Below are positions 1-8,470 of a stretch of DNA of 34,546 nucleotides, one piece after another. The translations under genes were made by a program, and so were the position numbers. The stretch spans positions 16,764-51,309 of the forward strand of contig JAHEFD010000013.1 of assembly GCA_024640345.1 (NCBI GenBank), given 5' to 3'. The notes beneath the pieces were generated by a model. The model was not told the DNA's origin, did no database searches, and saw only the letters and a list, made by a program, of their open reading frames with translations. The stretch comes from Woeseiaceae bacterium. GTDB taxonomy: Bacteria; Pseudomonadota; Gammaproteobacteria; Steroidobacterales; Woeseiaceae. The first letter of the stretch is position 1, and every line of letters starts with the position of its first letter.

Positions 1-1916
1 AGCGTTTTCGCTTCTGTGTAGTCGGCCATCTGCAAACAATGGACATCGTCAGCATTGAGTACCGCGGCATCCGTTGCTACCTCAATCGGCACTCGTTTGA
101 CTTCCGCCAGCTGCTCCAGCGTATTGATACCTTTCAGACCCAGGTGGTCTGATGAAACGTTCAAGCAGGCAGCAACGTTGCAGTTTTTGTAGCCCATTCC
201 ACCGCGCAACAAGCCGCCACGCGCCGTTTCCAGCACCGCTGCATCGACCGAGGGGTCGCGCAGGATCATATTTGCAGATATTGGTCCGGTCATGTCGCCG
301 GGCACACTGAGTTTGCCGTCGATGTGCACGCCATCCGTCGAGGTTAGCCCGACCGTCTTGCCGGACAACTTGAGAATGTGGGCCAGCATGCGCGACGTAG
401 TCGTCTTGCCGTTGGTCCCCGTGATTGCAGCAATCGGGATATGGCTTGGCGTATCCGGTGGAAACAACATGTCTATCACAGGCCCTGCAACATCACGCGG
501 AGTGCCCTCACTCGGTGCTACATGCATACGAAATCCAGGTCCCGCATTGACTTCGCAAATGCCACCCCCGGTTTCCCGATACGACTGGGTAATGTCTTTG
601 GTCAGGAAGTCAACGCCGCCGATATCCAGACCGATCGCCTTGATCGTGCGCTCGGCCATCGCCCGATTGTCGGGATGGATCACATCCGTCACATCGATCG
701 CCGTACCGCCAGTCGACAGGTTTGCCGTCGAACGAAGAAAAACGACTTCGCCCTCTTTTGGCACGGTATCGCGATCGTAGCCGAGCCTCGCCAGCAACCG
801 GTCTGCCTGGTGATCGAACTCCAGACGCGTAAGAACTTTTTCGTGACCCACGCCGCGTCTCGGGTCGGAATTAATAATGTCGACCAGTTGCGCAACCGTG
901 CTTTTTCCGTCGCCCACCACGTGACCCGGCATACGTTTCGCGGCCGCGACCAATTTGCCGTTGACCACCAGCAGTCGATGATCGAACCCCTCGATATACC
1001 CTTCAACAATTACGTTGCGGCCATGTTCCCTGGCCTTGTCGAAGCCAACCTCGACCTCCTCGGGTGTCTTCAGGTTAATCGACACACCGCGCCCGTGGTT
1101 TCCGGCCAATGGTTTCAGCACGACCGGATATCCGATCCGTTCTGCCGCCCGCTTCGCGTCACTGCTATTGCGCACCATTTTCTGCATGGGTACGGGTAAT
1201 CCCAGGTCGCGCAATATTCCGTTGGTCTCTTCCTTGTCGGAGGCCAGTTCAACCCCTATGTTGCTCGTCTTGCCGGTTGTCGTTGCCTGGATCCGCTGCT
1301 GGTAGCGACCATGGCCGAATTGTACGAGGCTTTGCCGATTCAGGCGGATCCACGGAATGTCGCGAGCCTCCGCCGCCCTGACCAGCGACGCGGTGCTGGG
1401 ACCGAATGCGCGGGCCTGGGCATAGCGAATGAAAATGTCGCGTTCGTCACCAAAGTTCCAGTCCTCGACAGGGGTCTCCTGCGGCCTGATCTCTGCCGGC
1501 AACAGGCTGTGAATCAGGTGCAATGCCAGGCGGCTCGCCTCGCGGCCAACCTCGGCGTCCAGGTACTGGAACACCATGTTGTAACGACCTTTTTCACCGT
1601 CGATTGAGCGCGTACGGCCGTAGGTAACCGGCGATCCGGCCACGTTCTGCAGTTCGATGGCCACATGCTCCATGACATGGCCGAGCCAGGTGCCCTCGTC
1701 GTCGGTCAGGCGACGAACAAATCCACCGGGCTCGTTGTATGAGCAGCCGTGCTCATGCAAACCAGGTAACGCTTCCAGCAGGGAATCGATGAACGCCTTT
1801 CCCAGTCGACCGGTTGGCCATTCCTCGAGTACTTCGAGGTCGAGTACATGCCGAATAACCGGAAAATGCGCGTAGACATTGGGACCAACATAGACGTTGG
1901 TGCTGATGATTTTCAT
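1..1916 (-). CDS. cphA: Cyanophycin synthetase, 3' end cut by window edge
   Basis: Builds cyanophycin (multi-L-arginyl-poly-L-aspartate), a cytoplasmic nitrogen reserve, by ATP-dependent addition of Asp to the backbone and Arg to its side chains. The visible 638 codons begin MKIISTNVYVGPN, as CphA1 proteins do. An N-terminal domain covers about residues 1-160 and an ATP-grasp domain about 210-470. The Mur-ligase-like domain follows, with its P-loop GTNGKTT at residues 500-506. CphA1 is usually near 870-900 aa, so roughly a quarter is missing beyond base 1. No stop codon occurs in frame within the window. The intact P-loop argues for a true CphA1 rather than the CphA2 type. It is the last visible gene of the iadA-cphB-cphA operon, 15 bases after cphB. 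Confidence 0.95.
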   Translation of the reverse strand, partial: MKIISTNVYVGPNVYAHFPVIRHVLDLEVLEEWPTGRLGKAFIDSLLEALPGLHEHGCSYNEPGGFVRRLTDDEGTWLGHVMEHVAIELQNVAGSPVTYGRTRSIDGEKGRYNMVFQYLDAEVGREASRLALHLIHSLLPAEIRPQETPVEDWNFGDERDIFIRYAQARAFGPSTASLVRAAEARDIPWIRLNRQSLVQFGHGRYQQRIQATTTGKTSNIGVELASDKEETNGILRDLGLPVPMQKMVRNSSDAKRAAERIGYPVVLKPLAGNHGRGVSINLKTPEEVEVGFDKAREHGRNVIVEGYIEGFDHRLLVVNGKLVAAAKRMPGHVVGDGKSTVAQLVDIINSDPRRGVGHEKVLTRLEFDHQADRLLARLGYDRDTVPKEGEVVFLRSTANLSTGGTAIDVTDVIHPDNRAMAERTIKAIGLDIGGVDFLTKDITQSYRETGGGICEVNAGPGFRMHVAPSEGTPRDVAGPVIDMLFPPDTPSHIPIAAITGTNGKTTTSRMLAHILKLSGKTVGLTSTDGVHIDGKLSVPGDMTGPISANMILRDPSVDAAVLETARGGLLRGGMGYKNCNVAACLNVSSDHLGLKGINTLEQLAEVKRVPIEVATDAAVLNADDVHCLQMADYTEAKT

Positions 1917-1931
1917 AGACCTGCCTTTTTC

Positions 1932-2753
1932 TTATTCTGCAAACGCTTTTCTGGACTGGATCTCGAATCGGCCGCCGGAAATCAGGATATGTAACTTGAC
2001 GTCGACCAGGCTGACCGGCTCGCCTCGCCGTGCACGATCCATTGAAGAATAACTCAGGTTGGTCGGGTCAATGATCGTGATGCCACCGCTGCCAACCACT
2101 TCAAGATCATCGCCGGGGCGTATAAATGCCGCGGTATCTTCGTCAAGGCCAATACCGACCGCAAATGGGTTGTAGGCAAGTGCCGTCAACAGGCGCCCAA
2201 GCCGGTCGCGCTGCCGAAAATGCTGATCGATGATGAAATTATTGGTTAACCCAAGGCCGGGCGCCATTGTCACCATATCAGGACTCGGTGTGCTGCCCTC
2301 GGCACCACCGGCAATCATGTGCTCCGGCATGAATGCAGCACCGGCCGACGTACCCGCAACATGCATCCCGGCAGCATTGCGCCGGCGAATGGTCTGGGCG
2401 ACCGGCGTCCCGCCCAATGTGGTGGAAAGGCGTAGCTGGTTGCCGCCTGTCATGAACACACCGTCCGATTTTTCGATGTAGTCCGTGAATTCTGGCTGCT
2501 GACAATCCTTGCGCGTCAGCAAGTTTAGTACTGCCGCATGCTTCACGCCGATCTTGCGGAACAGCTTCTCATAATTGCGGCCGGTATCCTCCAGCTCGGA
2601 GGCCGTGGGAATGATAGCGATGCGTGCCGACTTACCGCCACAAACCTCGATGAAACGATCGAGGATTTCGGGATTGTGCAGCTTTTCCTCGGCGCCGCCG
2701 ATGGGAATAATATAGCCACGATTTTCGCGGTTGGTGTGATTGGACGGACTCAT
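1932..2753 (-). CDS. cphB: Cyanophycinase (peptidase family S51)
   Basis: Serine exopeptidase that cleaves cyanophycin to beta-Asp-Arg dipeptides in the cytoplasm. The 273-aa protein shows the S51 nucleophile motif GTSAGA, an upstream MTGGNQ segment and the IGLDEDTA segment typical of cyanophycinases. An upstream in-frame ATG at 2834 would add 27 residues but lies inside the 3' end of iadA and gives a non-homologous extension. The ATG at 2753, 13 bases after the iadA stop, is therefore preferred. The gene sits between the dipeptidase that consumes its product and the synthetase that makes its substrate, so the cluster can both make and break down the polymer. Confidence 0.93.
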   Translation of the reverse strand: MSPSNHTNRENRGYIIPIGGAEEKLHNPEILDRFIEVCGGKSARIAIIPTASELEDTGRNYEKLFRKIGVKHAAVLNLLTRKDCQQPEFTDYIEKSDGVFMTGGNQLRLSTTLGGTPVAQTIRRRNAAGMHVAGTSAGAAFMPEHMIAGGAEGSTPSPDMVTMAPGLGLTNNFIIDQHFRQRDRLGRLLTALAYNPFAVGIGLDEDTAAFIRPGDDLEVVGSGGITIIDPTNLSYSSMDRARRGEPVSLVDVKLHILISGGRFEIQSRKAFAE

Positions 2754-2766
2754 ATTTATTGTTCTT

Positions 2767-4011
2767 CTATTGCTGTTTTTCGAATTGACCGAAGACCTGC
2801 TGCTTGCCACGCTGCACATGCCAGATTCCGGCAACCATGACGTCGCGAATCCCGTGATCAGAATCGAGCACGATCAGGTCGGCCGCAAGTCCCTCACGGA
2901 TACGACCACGATCATGGAAACGCAGGATTTTCGCCACGTTGCTTGTAAATGCCGGCAGCACCGATTCCAGCGGGCGGTCCTTATTTAGCAGATCTCTGAG
3001 CGTTTCATAAAGGCTCGCCGGACGGCCGATGTCCATGTGTAACATTTCACCCTGTTCGTTAAATACGGGCAGGCATCCACCGCCATCCGAGCTGATCGTG
3101 ATTCTTTCCGCCGGCATGCCGGCATCAAGATACATTCCGAGGGCAACATCCGCCGCCCAGGCATCTTCATCCTCCGCAACCGGGAATGCCGTTATATCGA
3201 CAGTGCAACCCCTTTTGGCAAGCTGCATCGCCTCTTCAAACAGTCCTTTTCGACGATTAATGTGGGTTGGATTGAAAACACGTGCCGGCAGCTCACTTTC
3301 GGCAAGCGCACGGCGGATAAGATCCATACCCCGCTCGCCGTCGCCCAGATGCAGATGCAGGATGCCGGCCTTGCCCGAGATCATGCCGGCAACGTGCGCA
3401 TCGCTCGCTATGCGCAGGAATTCGCTCAGCGTCGGCTGGCTTGACCTGTGATCGCTGATCGCCAGCTCGCCAACACCGATGACAGGGTCGAGGAAGACAA
3501 TATCGTCCCGGACACTGCCTGTAAGCGTAACAGGCGGCACATGATAGCCCCCGGTATGGCACCAGGCACCGAGGCCCTCCTCGCGAAGCGCGCGAACCTG
3601 TGCCAGCAGGGAACGGGTATCCCGCGTGGTATCGTCCGTGCCGAGGACACCCACAACGCTGGTGACTCCGGCAGCCGTGAAATGACCCAATGGCACCGGC
3701 GGAACGCGGGTTTTGAAGCCTGATTCTCCGCCACCGCCGGTTACATGCGCATGACCGTCGATAAATCCCGGGATCAGCCGCTGACCGTCAAGGTCGTACT
3801 CTGTGACCCGCGCGGACAGCAAGTCTTCCTTCCGGCCACTGAGACCAAGGATCCTGCCGCCGCCAACGAGCAAATGACGAATTCCGAGATCTTCGGGAGC
3901 GAATACCCGGGCGTTGGAGAGTAGTTTGAGCAATTTAGGGAACCGGCCAAAAAAGGGCCGATATACTACACTACGACGCTGGCCCCCAACAGCTGATAGA
4001 TACCGAAACAT
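2767..4011 (-). CDS. iadA: Isoaspartyl (beta-aspartyl) dipeptidase
   Basis: Zinc amidohydrolase that splits beta-aspartyl dipeptides. In this operon the expected substrate is the beta-Asp-Arg released by cyanophycinase, giving Asp and Arg. Amidohydrolase hallmarks are visible: the PGFIDGHAHVTGGGGE metal motif, GVTSVVGVLGTD, the AISDHRSSQP segment, THINRR, and SSDGGG near the C-terminus. The reading frame is 414 aa against about 390 in E. coli IadA. Homology to E. coli IadA begins around residue 20-28, so the true start is uncertain. The ATG at 4011 overlaps the divergent queF ATG in a shared CATG, and a TTG at 3933 is an alternative that would leave room for promoters. First gene of the cyanophycin operon. 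Confidence 0.92.
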   Translation of the reverse strand: MFRYLSAVGGQRRSVVYRPFFGRFPKLLKLLSNARVFAPEDLGIRHLLVGGGRILGLSGRKEDLLSARVTEYDLDGQRLIPGFIDGHAHVTGGGGESGFKTRVPPVPLGHFTAAGVTSVVGVLGTDDTTRDTRSLLAQVRALREEGLGAWCHTGGYHVPPVTLTGSVRDDIVFLDPVIGVGELAISDHRSSQPTLSEFLRIASDAHVAGMISGKAGILHLHLGDGERGMDLIRRALAESELPARVFNPTHINRRKGLFEEAMQLAKRGCTVDITAFPVAEDEDAWAADVALGMYLDAGMPAERITISSDGGGCLPVFNEQGEMLHMDIGRPASLYETLRDLLNKDRPLESVLPAFTSNVAKILRFHDRGRIREGLAADLIVLDSDHGIRDVMVAGIWHVQRGKQQVFGQFEKQQ

Positions 4012-4822
4012 GCGTGAAATTCCACTGGGAAAATCGACCGATTATTCAAGCCAATACTCGCCTGAACTGCTTTTTGCGGTTGCCAGGTCGGACGCGCGCA
4101 CGTCGATTGGTATCGGCACGAAATTGCCATTCAGGGGCACGGATATCTGGAACTCCTGGGAACTCACGTGGTTGGATACCAATGGCAAGCCGGTGGTCGC
4201 GACAGCGACAATTTCTATCGACGCGGCATCACCCAACCTCATCGAATCGAAATCACTTAAGCTTTACCTCAACTCGCTGGCGATGACGCGATATGCAACG
4301 TGCGACGAAGTATCCGAGCTGATCGCGCGCGACTTGTCGCGGATCGCCGATGATGAAGTCGTCGTTACGATTACGCCCGCTTCGGAATCGACCTGCATCC
4401 CTGTTTCGGATTTCCCGGGGTCGTGTATCGACTATCTCGACATCGGCGAAACACCGAATGAAGTGGCAGCCGATTTGCTGCAATGCGAAAACGGGGAAGA
4501 GGTCACCGAAGAACTCTTTTCGCACTTGTTGCGCAGCAATTGCCCCGTAACCAATCAACCTGATATGGGCAGCGTGTTCGTCCGCTACCGCGGACCGAAA
4601 ATTCTTCGGACTTCTTTGCTGGCCTATATCGTTTCTTATCGACAGCACAACGACTTTCATGAAACCTGCGTTGAGCGTATTTTCCTCGACATCAGGAATC
4701 GCTGCTCTCCGACGTCGCTCACTGTTTATGCACGCTACAACCGGCGCGGCGGCTTGGACATCAATCCGTTCAGGACGGACACAAGCGAAATGCCCGCCAA
4801 TTTGAGATTATGGCGGCAATAG
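4010..4822 (+). CDS. queF: NADPH-dependent 7-cyano-7-deazaguanine reductase
   Basis: Reduces the nitrile preQ0 to the amine preQ1 with NADPH in queuosine tRNA modification. The 270-aa protein is the long, two-domain form found in E. coli. It starts MREIPLGKSTDY, carries the QueF motif ESKSLK at residues 79-84, and has the catalytic Cys178 and Asp185 in SNCPVTNQPDMGS. It ends VYARYNRRGGLDINPFR, as E. coli QueF nearly does. The open frame extends upstream to 3914 but those residues have no homology, so the ATG at 4010 is chosen. It diverges from iadA and is followed 3 bases later by an oxygenase gene. That spacing suggests co-transcription but not a shared pathway. Confidence 0.96.
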   Translation: MREIPLGKSTDYSSQYSPELLFAVARSDARTSIGIGTKLPFRGTDIWNSWELTWLDTNGKPVVATATISIDAASPNLIESKSLKLYLNSLAMTRYATCDEVSELIARDLSRIADDEVVVTITPASESTCIPVSDFPGSCIDYLDIGETPNEVAADLLQCENGEEVTEELFSHLLRSNCPVTNQPDMGSVFVRYRGPKILRTSLLAYIVSYRQHNDFHETCVERIFLDIRNRCSPTSLTVYARYNRRGGLDINPFRTDTSEMPANLRLWRQ

Positions 4823-4825
4823 CGA

Positions 4826-5638
4826 ATGACCGGCGAGAAAGACGACCACAGAATGAAACAGGCGTTATCCGACATCGTGGATATGGATCGACACCCCCTG
4901 GACGACGACAATTTTCGTTCGTCATGCCAACGGACGCTGGATGAGGCAGGCGTACTCGTTCTTCCGGAGTTTCTGAAACCCGCCACCATCGCTGCAATCC
5001 AGGAAGAAGGCGATGGCAAAAAGCACCTCGCGTATTACACAGCCGATAATCACAATATCTACCTGACGCCACCCGATCCTGATTACTCTCCTGATCATGC
5101 ACGAAATAGGGAGGTCGCTTCGTCCAAGGGTTGCATCACGACTGACCAGATTCCGCCGGACTCGGCGTTACGCACAATTTACGATTCGCCAGATTTTCGG
5201 CAATTTCTGTGTGCCGTTCTCGGCGAAACCGAACTTTTCGAATATGCGGATCCGTTATCGTCGATCAACCTTCATTATGCGAGCGAGACCCAGGAACTGG
5301 GCTGGCACTTCGACAACTCCTCGTTTGCCGTCACGCTGTTGATCCAAAAACCCGACGGCGGCGGCGCATTTGAATACGTGAAGGACGTACGCGATGCAGA
5401 CAGATCGGAAATGAACTTCGAACTTGCTGAACGAGTACTCGATGGTGAAGTCCCAACGCAAACGTTGACGATGAACGAAGGGGCGCTTGTCTTATTTCGA
5501 GGGAGAAATTCAATGCACCGGGTCACTCCCGTGCAGGGTCGACGTACCCGGATGCTGGTTGTCCTTGCCTATAACTCAAAACCCGGTATTTCGCTTTCGG
5601 AATCCGCACGAAAAACGTTTTACGGGCGGCTCGGATGA
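4826..5638 (+). CDS. Fe(II)/2-oxoglutarate-dependent oxygenase, HalD/BesD-like
   Basis: Predicted non-haem iron, 2-oxoglutarate-dependent oxygenase of 270 aa. The iron triad is readable: His161 and Asp163 in LGWHFDNSSF and His231 in SMHRVTPV, with Arg240 or Arg242 in GRRTRM placed to bind 2-oxoglutarate. The sequence around the triad resembles the family that contains the free-amino-acid halogenases BesD and HalD. Those halogenases replace the Asp with Gly; here it is Asp, so hydroxylation is expected. The substrate is unknown. The start is either the ATG at 4826, 3 bases after queF, or the ATG at 4853, which has GAGA upstream. It is followed by a periplasmic amino-acid-type binding protein, which may or may not be related in function. 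Confidence 0.8.
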   Translation: MTGEKDDHRMKQALSDIVDMDRHPLDDDNFRSSCQRTLDEAGVLVLPEFLKPATIAAIQEEGDGKKHLAYYTADNHNIYLTPPDPDYSPDHARNREVASSKGCITTDQIPPDSALRTIYDSPDFRQFLCAVLGETELFEYADPLSSINLHYASETQELGWHFDNSSFAVTLLIQKPDGGGAFEYVKDVRDADRSEMNFELAERVLDGEVPTQTLTMNEGALVLFRGRNSMHRVTPVQGRRTRMLVVLAYNSKPGISLSESARKTFYGRLG

Positions 5639-5698
5639 GCAATCGACTCGGACGAATGACGAGTTGTAACGTAGACACTGACTTGACTGGCAAATTTC

Positions 5699-6982
5699 AT
5701 GACGAAATCGAATAACAACTTCCACATTTTTTGTGTGCTGGGCATCAGTTGCCTGGCACCTGCCTCCAGTGCAACGGCAGAAATTTTTGATCTTGGCGGA
5801 ATGTATACCTATCACTATCATGATGGTCGTTATGCGGACTGGGGTGATTACGCCCTTCACGGAGCCCATATTGCAATCGAGGAGGTCAATGCATCAGGAA
5901 TGCTCGGCGATGACCAGATTCGCCTGAAGCGCCAGAACACCATCGACTATCACTGCTGGCCTGAAAGAGCCGCATTAATGGCCGAAACACTGATGCAGAA
6001 AGATATCCTCGTACTGACCGGTGCCGATTGCAGCAGTCCTGCGGTCGAAATCGCGAAAGTGGCCGCACGCTATGCAATTCCCGTCATATCCAATGGTGCC
6101 AATGCATCGATCCTTACCTCGGCAGAGGAATTTCCATGGTTCGTCCGCGTCGTCACGCCAAGCGAAGCATACGAAGGCTACCTGATTGATGTCGCTGCCC
6201 ATTTCGGCATCACCGAAATAGGCTACTTCTACACGACGGATGCCTGGGGTCTCGGTGCTCGACGCGTGATCCATGAGTACGCGAAGCGGCGCGACATTCG
6301 CATTGTGAAAGAATTCGGATTCCCCCGCGATACCGAATACGAAACCGTCCGGGGCTATATGGAAGAAGCAAGGGACGCCGGGATTCGACACATCGTGATG
6401 ACCGGTCCAACGCCGGATACTGTCACCGTGTTTCGTACGCTTCACGCGCTCGAAATGAACAAGCCGGGAAATACTTTCTATGCAGCGGAAATGATCTCCG
6501 CCGATGAAAGCCCGGAGGCAGTGAACGGCAGCCTGGGTTATTTTGCGCCGATGACCATGCTTCCTGAATCCGGACAACAGCAAAATTTTCTTCGGGCACT
6601 TGAATCACGCCTGGACCAGCCGGTCGACCCGCATTCCAAGGCGTTCTTTTATGGTGCGCTGAGCTATGATCATATTCTCGCAGTCGCCCATGCCATTAAA
6701 TCGATCAAGGTTGACGGAAAACCCGTCAATCGTGAAAACATGATGACTTATTTGCGCGCGATGGACTTCGAAGGTGTGACGGGCCACATATCCCTTGTGA
6801 ACGGCACTAACGACCGGGCCAATATGCCGGTTCAGATTTTCAACAGCCACGGCTACAAGGATGACCGGAAAACAGTCAATTTTGTTCCGGTAGGATCCGT
6901 AGATCCGGAGACCGGGGATTTGTCGCTGGACGAAAGTGCGATTCTCTGGCCTGGAGGGACACGAACGGCACCGGACCGTTAA
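5699..6982 (+). CDS. Periplasmic substrate-binding protein, type I (Leu/Ile/Val-binding-like), orphan
   Basis: 427-aa secreted binding protein of the type I periplasmic fold used by branched-chain amino acid and amide ABC importers. A signal peptide (roughly residues 1-27) has a hydrophobic core and an ATA|E-type cleavage site. The mature part shows the expected early strand DLGGMYTYHY, the GADCSSPAVEIAKVAARYAIPVISNGA stretch (read in two parts around residues 105-131), and the YFYTTDAWGLGARR hinge region. Such proteins normally sit with two permeases and two ATPases (livHMGF-type); none is present here. It could serve a transporter encoded elsewhere or act as a sensor input. The ligand cannot be read from the sequence. 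Confidence 0.85.
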   Translation: MTKSNNNFHIFCVLGISCLAPASSATAEIFDLGGMYTYHYHDGRYADWGDYALHGAHIAIEEVNASGMLGDDQIRLKRQNTIDYHCWPERAALMAETLMQKDILVLTGADCSSPAVEIAKVAARYAIPVISNGANASILTSAEEFPWFVRVVTPSEAYEGYLIDVAAHFGITEIGYFYTTDAWGLGARRVIHEYAKRRDIRIVKEFGFPRDTEYETVRGYMEEARDAGIRHIVMTGPTPDTVTVFRTLHALEMNKPGNTFYAAEMISADESPEAVNGSLGYFAPMTMLPESGQQQNFLRALESRLDQPVDPHSKAFFYGALSYDHILAVAHAIKSIKVDGKPVNRENMMTYLRAMDFEGVTGHISLVNGTNDRANMPVQIFNSHGYKDDRKTVNFVPVGSVDPETGDLSLDESAILWPGGTRTAPDR

Positions 6983-7070
6983 GCGTTCCCGGCCGGTCCT
7001 GCTCCAAAGCCCGTCAGTCGAGTGATTGAATGTTAGGCTTGTGCAAGAACACCTTTGCAGAGAGGAATAA

Positions 7071-8360
7071 ATGGCAAGAATTGTGATTGCATTATTTTTT
7101 TCCCTGGCGATACCACACGTCAGTTTCGCGGCCGATGTCACGACACGCCCGAACATCGTGTTGATCATTTCGGACTACATGGGCTATCACGATACCGAGC
7201 CCTATGGTGCAACTGACGTTCGCACCCCCTCGATATCGCGCCTGGCATCTGAAGGCACGACGATGACGAATTTCTATGCAGCGGCGCCGGTATGCGGCCC
7301 CGCTCGGGCGGCATTATTCACGGGTCAATATCCGGCTCGCATCCGGTTCGAAAAAAACATCCGCACCGAGGCAGACGGATTGAGTTCGTCTATCCCTTCG
7401 CTACCACGGCAACTGAAAGACGCGGGGTACCGAACGGCACTGCTCGGGAAATGGCACCTCGGGCGAACGGCGGATTTCACACCGAACGCACATGGGTTCG
7501 AGGAGTTTATCGGACATCACGAATGGACGGTTGGCTACTACAACCACAAAACCGAACAGGGCGAGCCAGGCCTTTTCCGGAACGATGAGATTATTGAACG
7601 CGAAGGCTACCTGACAGATCTGCTGACGGACGAGGCCGTCGGCTTCATCGATCGAAACCAGGATCACCCGTTCTTCCTCACGCTTTCCTACAATGCAGCA
7701 CTGCCGCCCTACCAGCCACCAGGCATGCCGGAGGCCGAGTGGGATGATGGCTGGGATGTTAATAAAGCGACGCGTGGCGACTATGTGCAGATGGTCGAAC
7801 GCATGGATGATGGAATCGGTCGGGTGCTCGACGCGCTGGACAGGTACGACCTCAATTCGAACACTTTCGTCATCTATTTGTACGATCACGGCGGGCGCCA
7901 CCTGGTCAATTCCGAGCCCCTGTTTCACGGCTTCGCCAATCTGTGGGAGGGAGGCATCCGTATACCGACGATCATGCGATTACCCAACGTCATTCCGGCT
8001 GGTGAACGATCCAATATGCCCGGCATCGCGATGGACCTGACAGCAACCATTCTGAGCGTTGCAGGAGTTGACGACGCGGTCGCGTCATTAGACGGCGTTA
8101 ATCTTGTTCCTTACCTTCGTAGCGAACAACCACGAGCAACCAGGCAGTTCTTCTGGCGGGCTGATTTTTACGACTTCGGTAAACAGAAGGCGATCAGGGA
8201 CGGAAAGTGGAAATATGTCGAAGACGGCAACACGCAATTTCTTTTCGACCTGAATAAAGATGTCAGCGAGCGCCATAATTTGTTCTACCGCGAGCCCGAT
8301 GTCGTAAGCCGGTTGCGGAGAGATCTGGACACCTGGATCGCCGGCCTTCCCGAGGGCTGA
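7071..8360 (+). CDS. Secreted sulfatase-family protein with altered active site
   Basis: 429-aa member of the sulfatase (alkaline phosphatase superfamily) fold with a clear signal peptide ending VSFA|AD near residue 20. The formylglycine motif is present as CGPAR (Cys75-Arg79), as is GKWHLG (Lys127, His129). Other positions that are normally conserved differ. The metal-binding DD pair reads Asp35-Tyr36, the His after the YNAP segment is Leu211, and the Lys six residues before GG in the WEGGIRIP region is Phe288. The later metal pair is Asp272-His273. It may be an enzyme with unusual specificity or a non-catalytic relative. A good ribosome binding site (GAGAGGAAT) precedes the ATG. The gene lies 88 bases after the binding protein. 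Confidence 0.85.
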   Translation: MARIVIALFFSLAIPHVSFAADVTTRPNIVLIISDYMGYHDTEPYGATDVRTPSISRLASEGTTMTNFYAAAPVCGPARAALFTGQYPARIRFEKNIRTEADGLSSSIPSLPRQLKDAGYRTALLGKWHLGRTADFTPNAHGFEEFIGHHEWTVGYYNHKTEQGEPGLFRNDEIIEREGYLTDLLTDEAVGFIDRNQDHPFFLTLSYNAALPPYQPPGMPEAEWDDGWDVNKATRGDYVQMVERMDDGIGRVLDALDRYDLNSNTFVIYLYDHGGRHLVNSEPLFHGFANLWEGGIRIPTIMRLPNVIPAGERSNMPGIAMDLTATILSVAGVDDAVASLDGVNLVPYLRSEQPRATRQFFWRADFYDFGKQKAIRDGKWKYVEDGNTQFLFDLNKDVSERHNLFYREPDVVSRLRRDLDTWIAGLPEG

Positions 8361-8470
8361 CAGCAATTTTAATTAAGCGTTCGGCGACAAGCTCACCCAT
8401 TTTTGCTGCGCTTCGCCCACCACTGGAACTGGCGGGACGCGGGCCTTTCGCGCCGTATCCTGGCTGCTAT

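Noticed and set aside
292-1875. Several plus-strand open frames of 60-270 codons
   Set aside because: They are opposite-strand shadows of cphA, whose minus-strand frame is uninterrupted and carries clear ATP-grasp and Mur-ligase motifs.
2754-2834. Longer N-terminus for cyanophycinase starting at 2834
   Set aside because: The extra 27 residues overlap the end of iadA and do not resemble the family; the ATG at 2753 fits the spacing.
3944-3960. CGGCC/GGCCG inverted repeat as a terminator
   Set aside because: It is a 5-base stem located at the 5' ends of two divergent genes, with no T-run, so termination is not expected.
4826-5638. BesD/HalD-like gene as a radical halogenase
   Set aside because: Halogenases of this group have Gly in place of the iron-binding Asp; Asp163 is present here.
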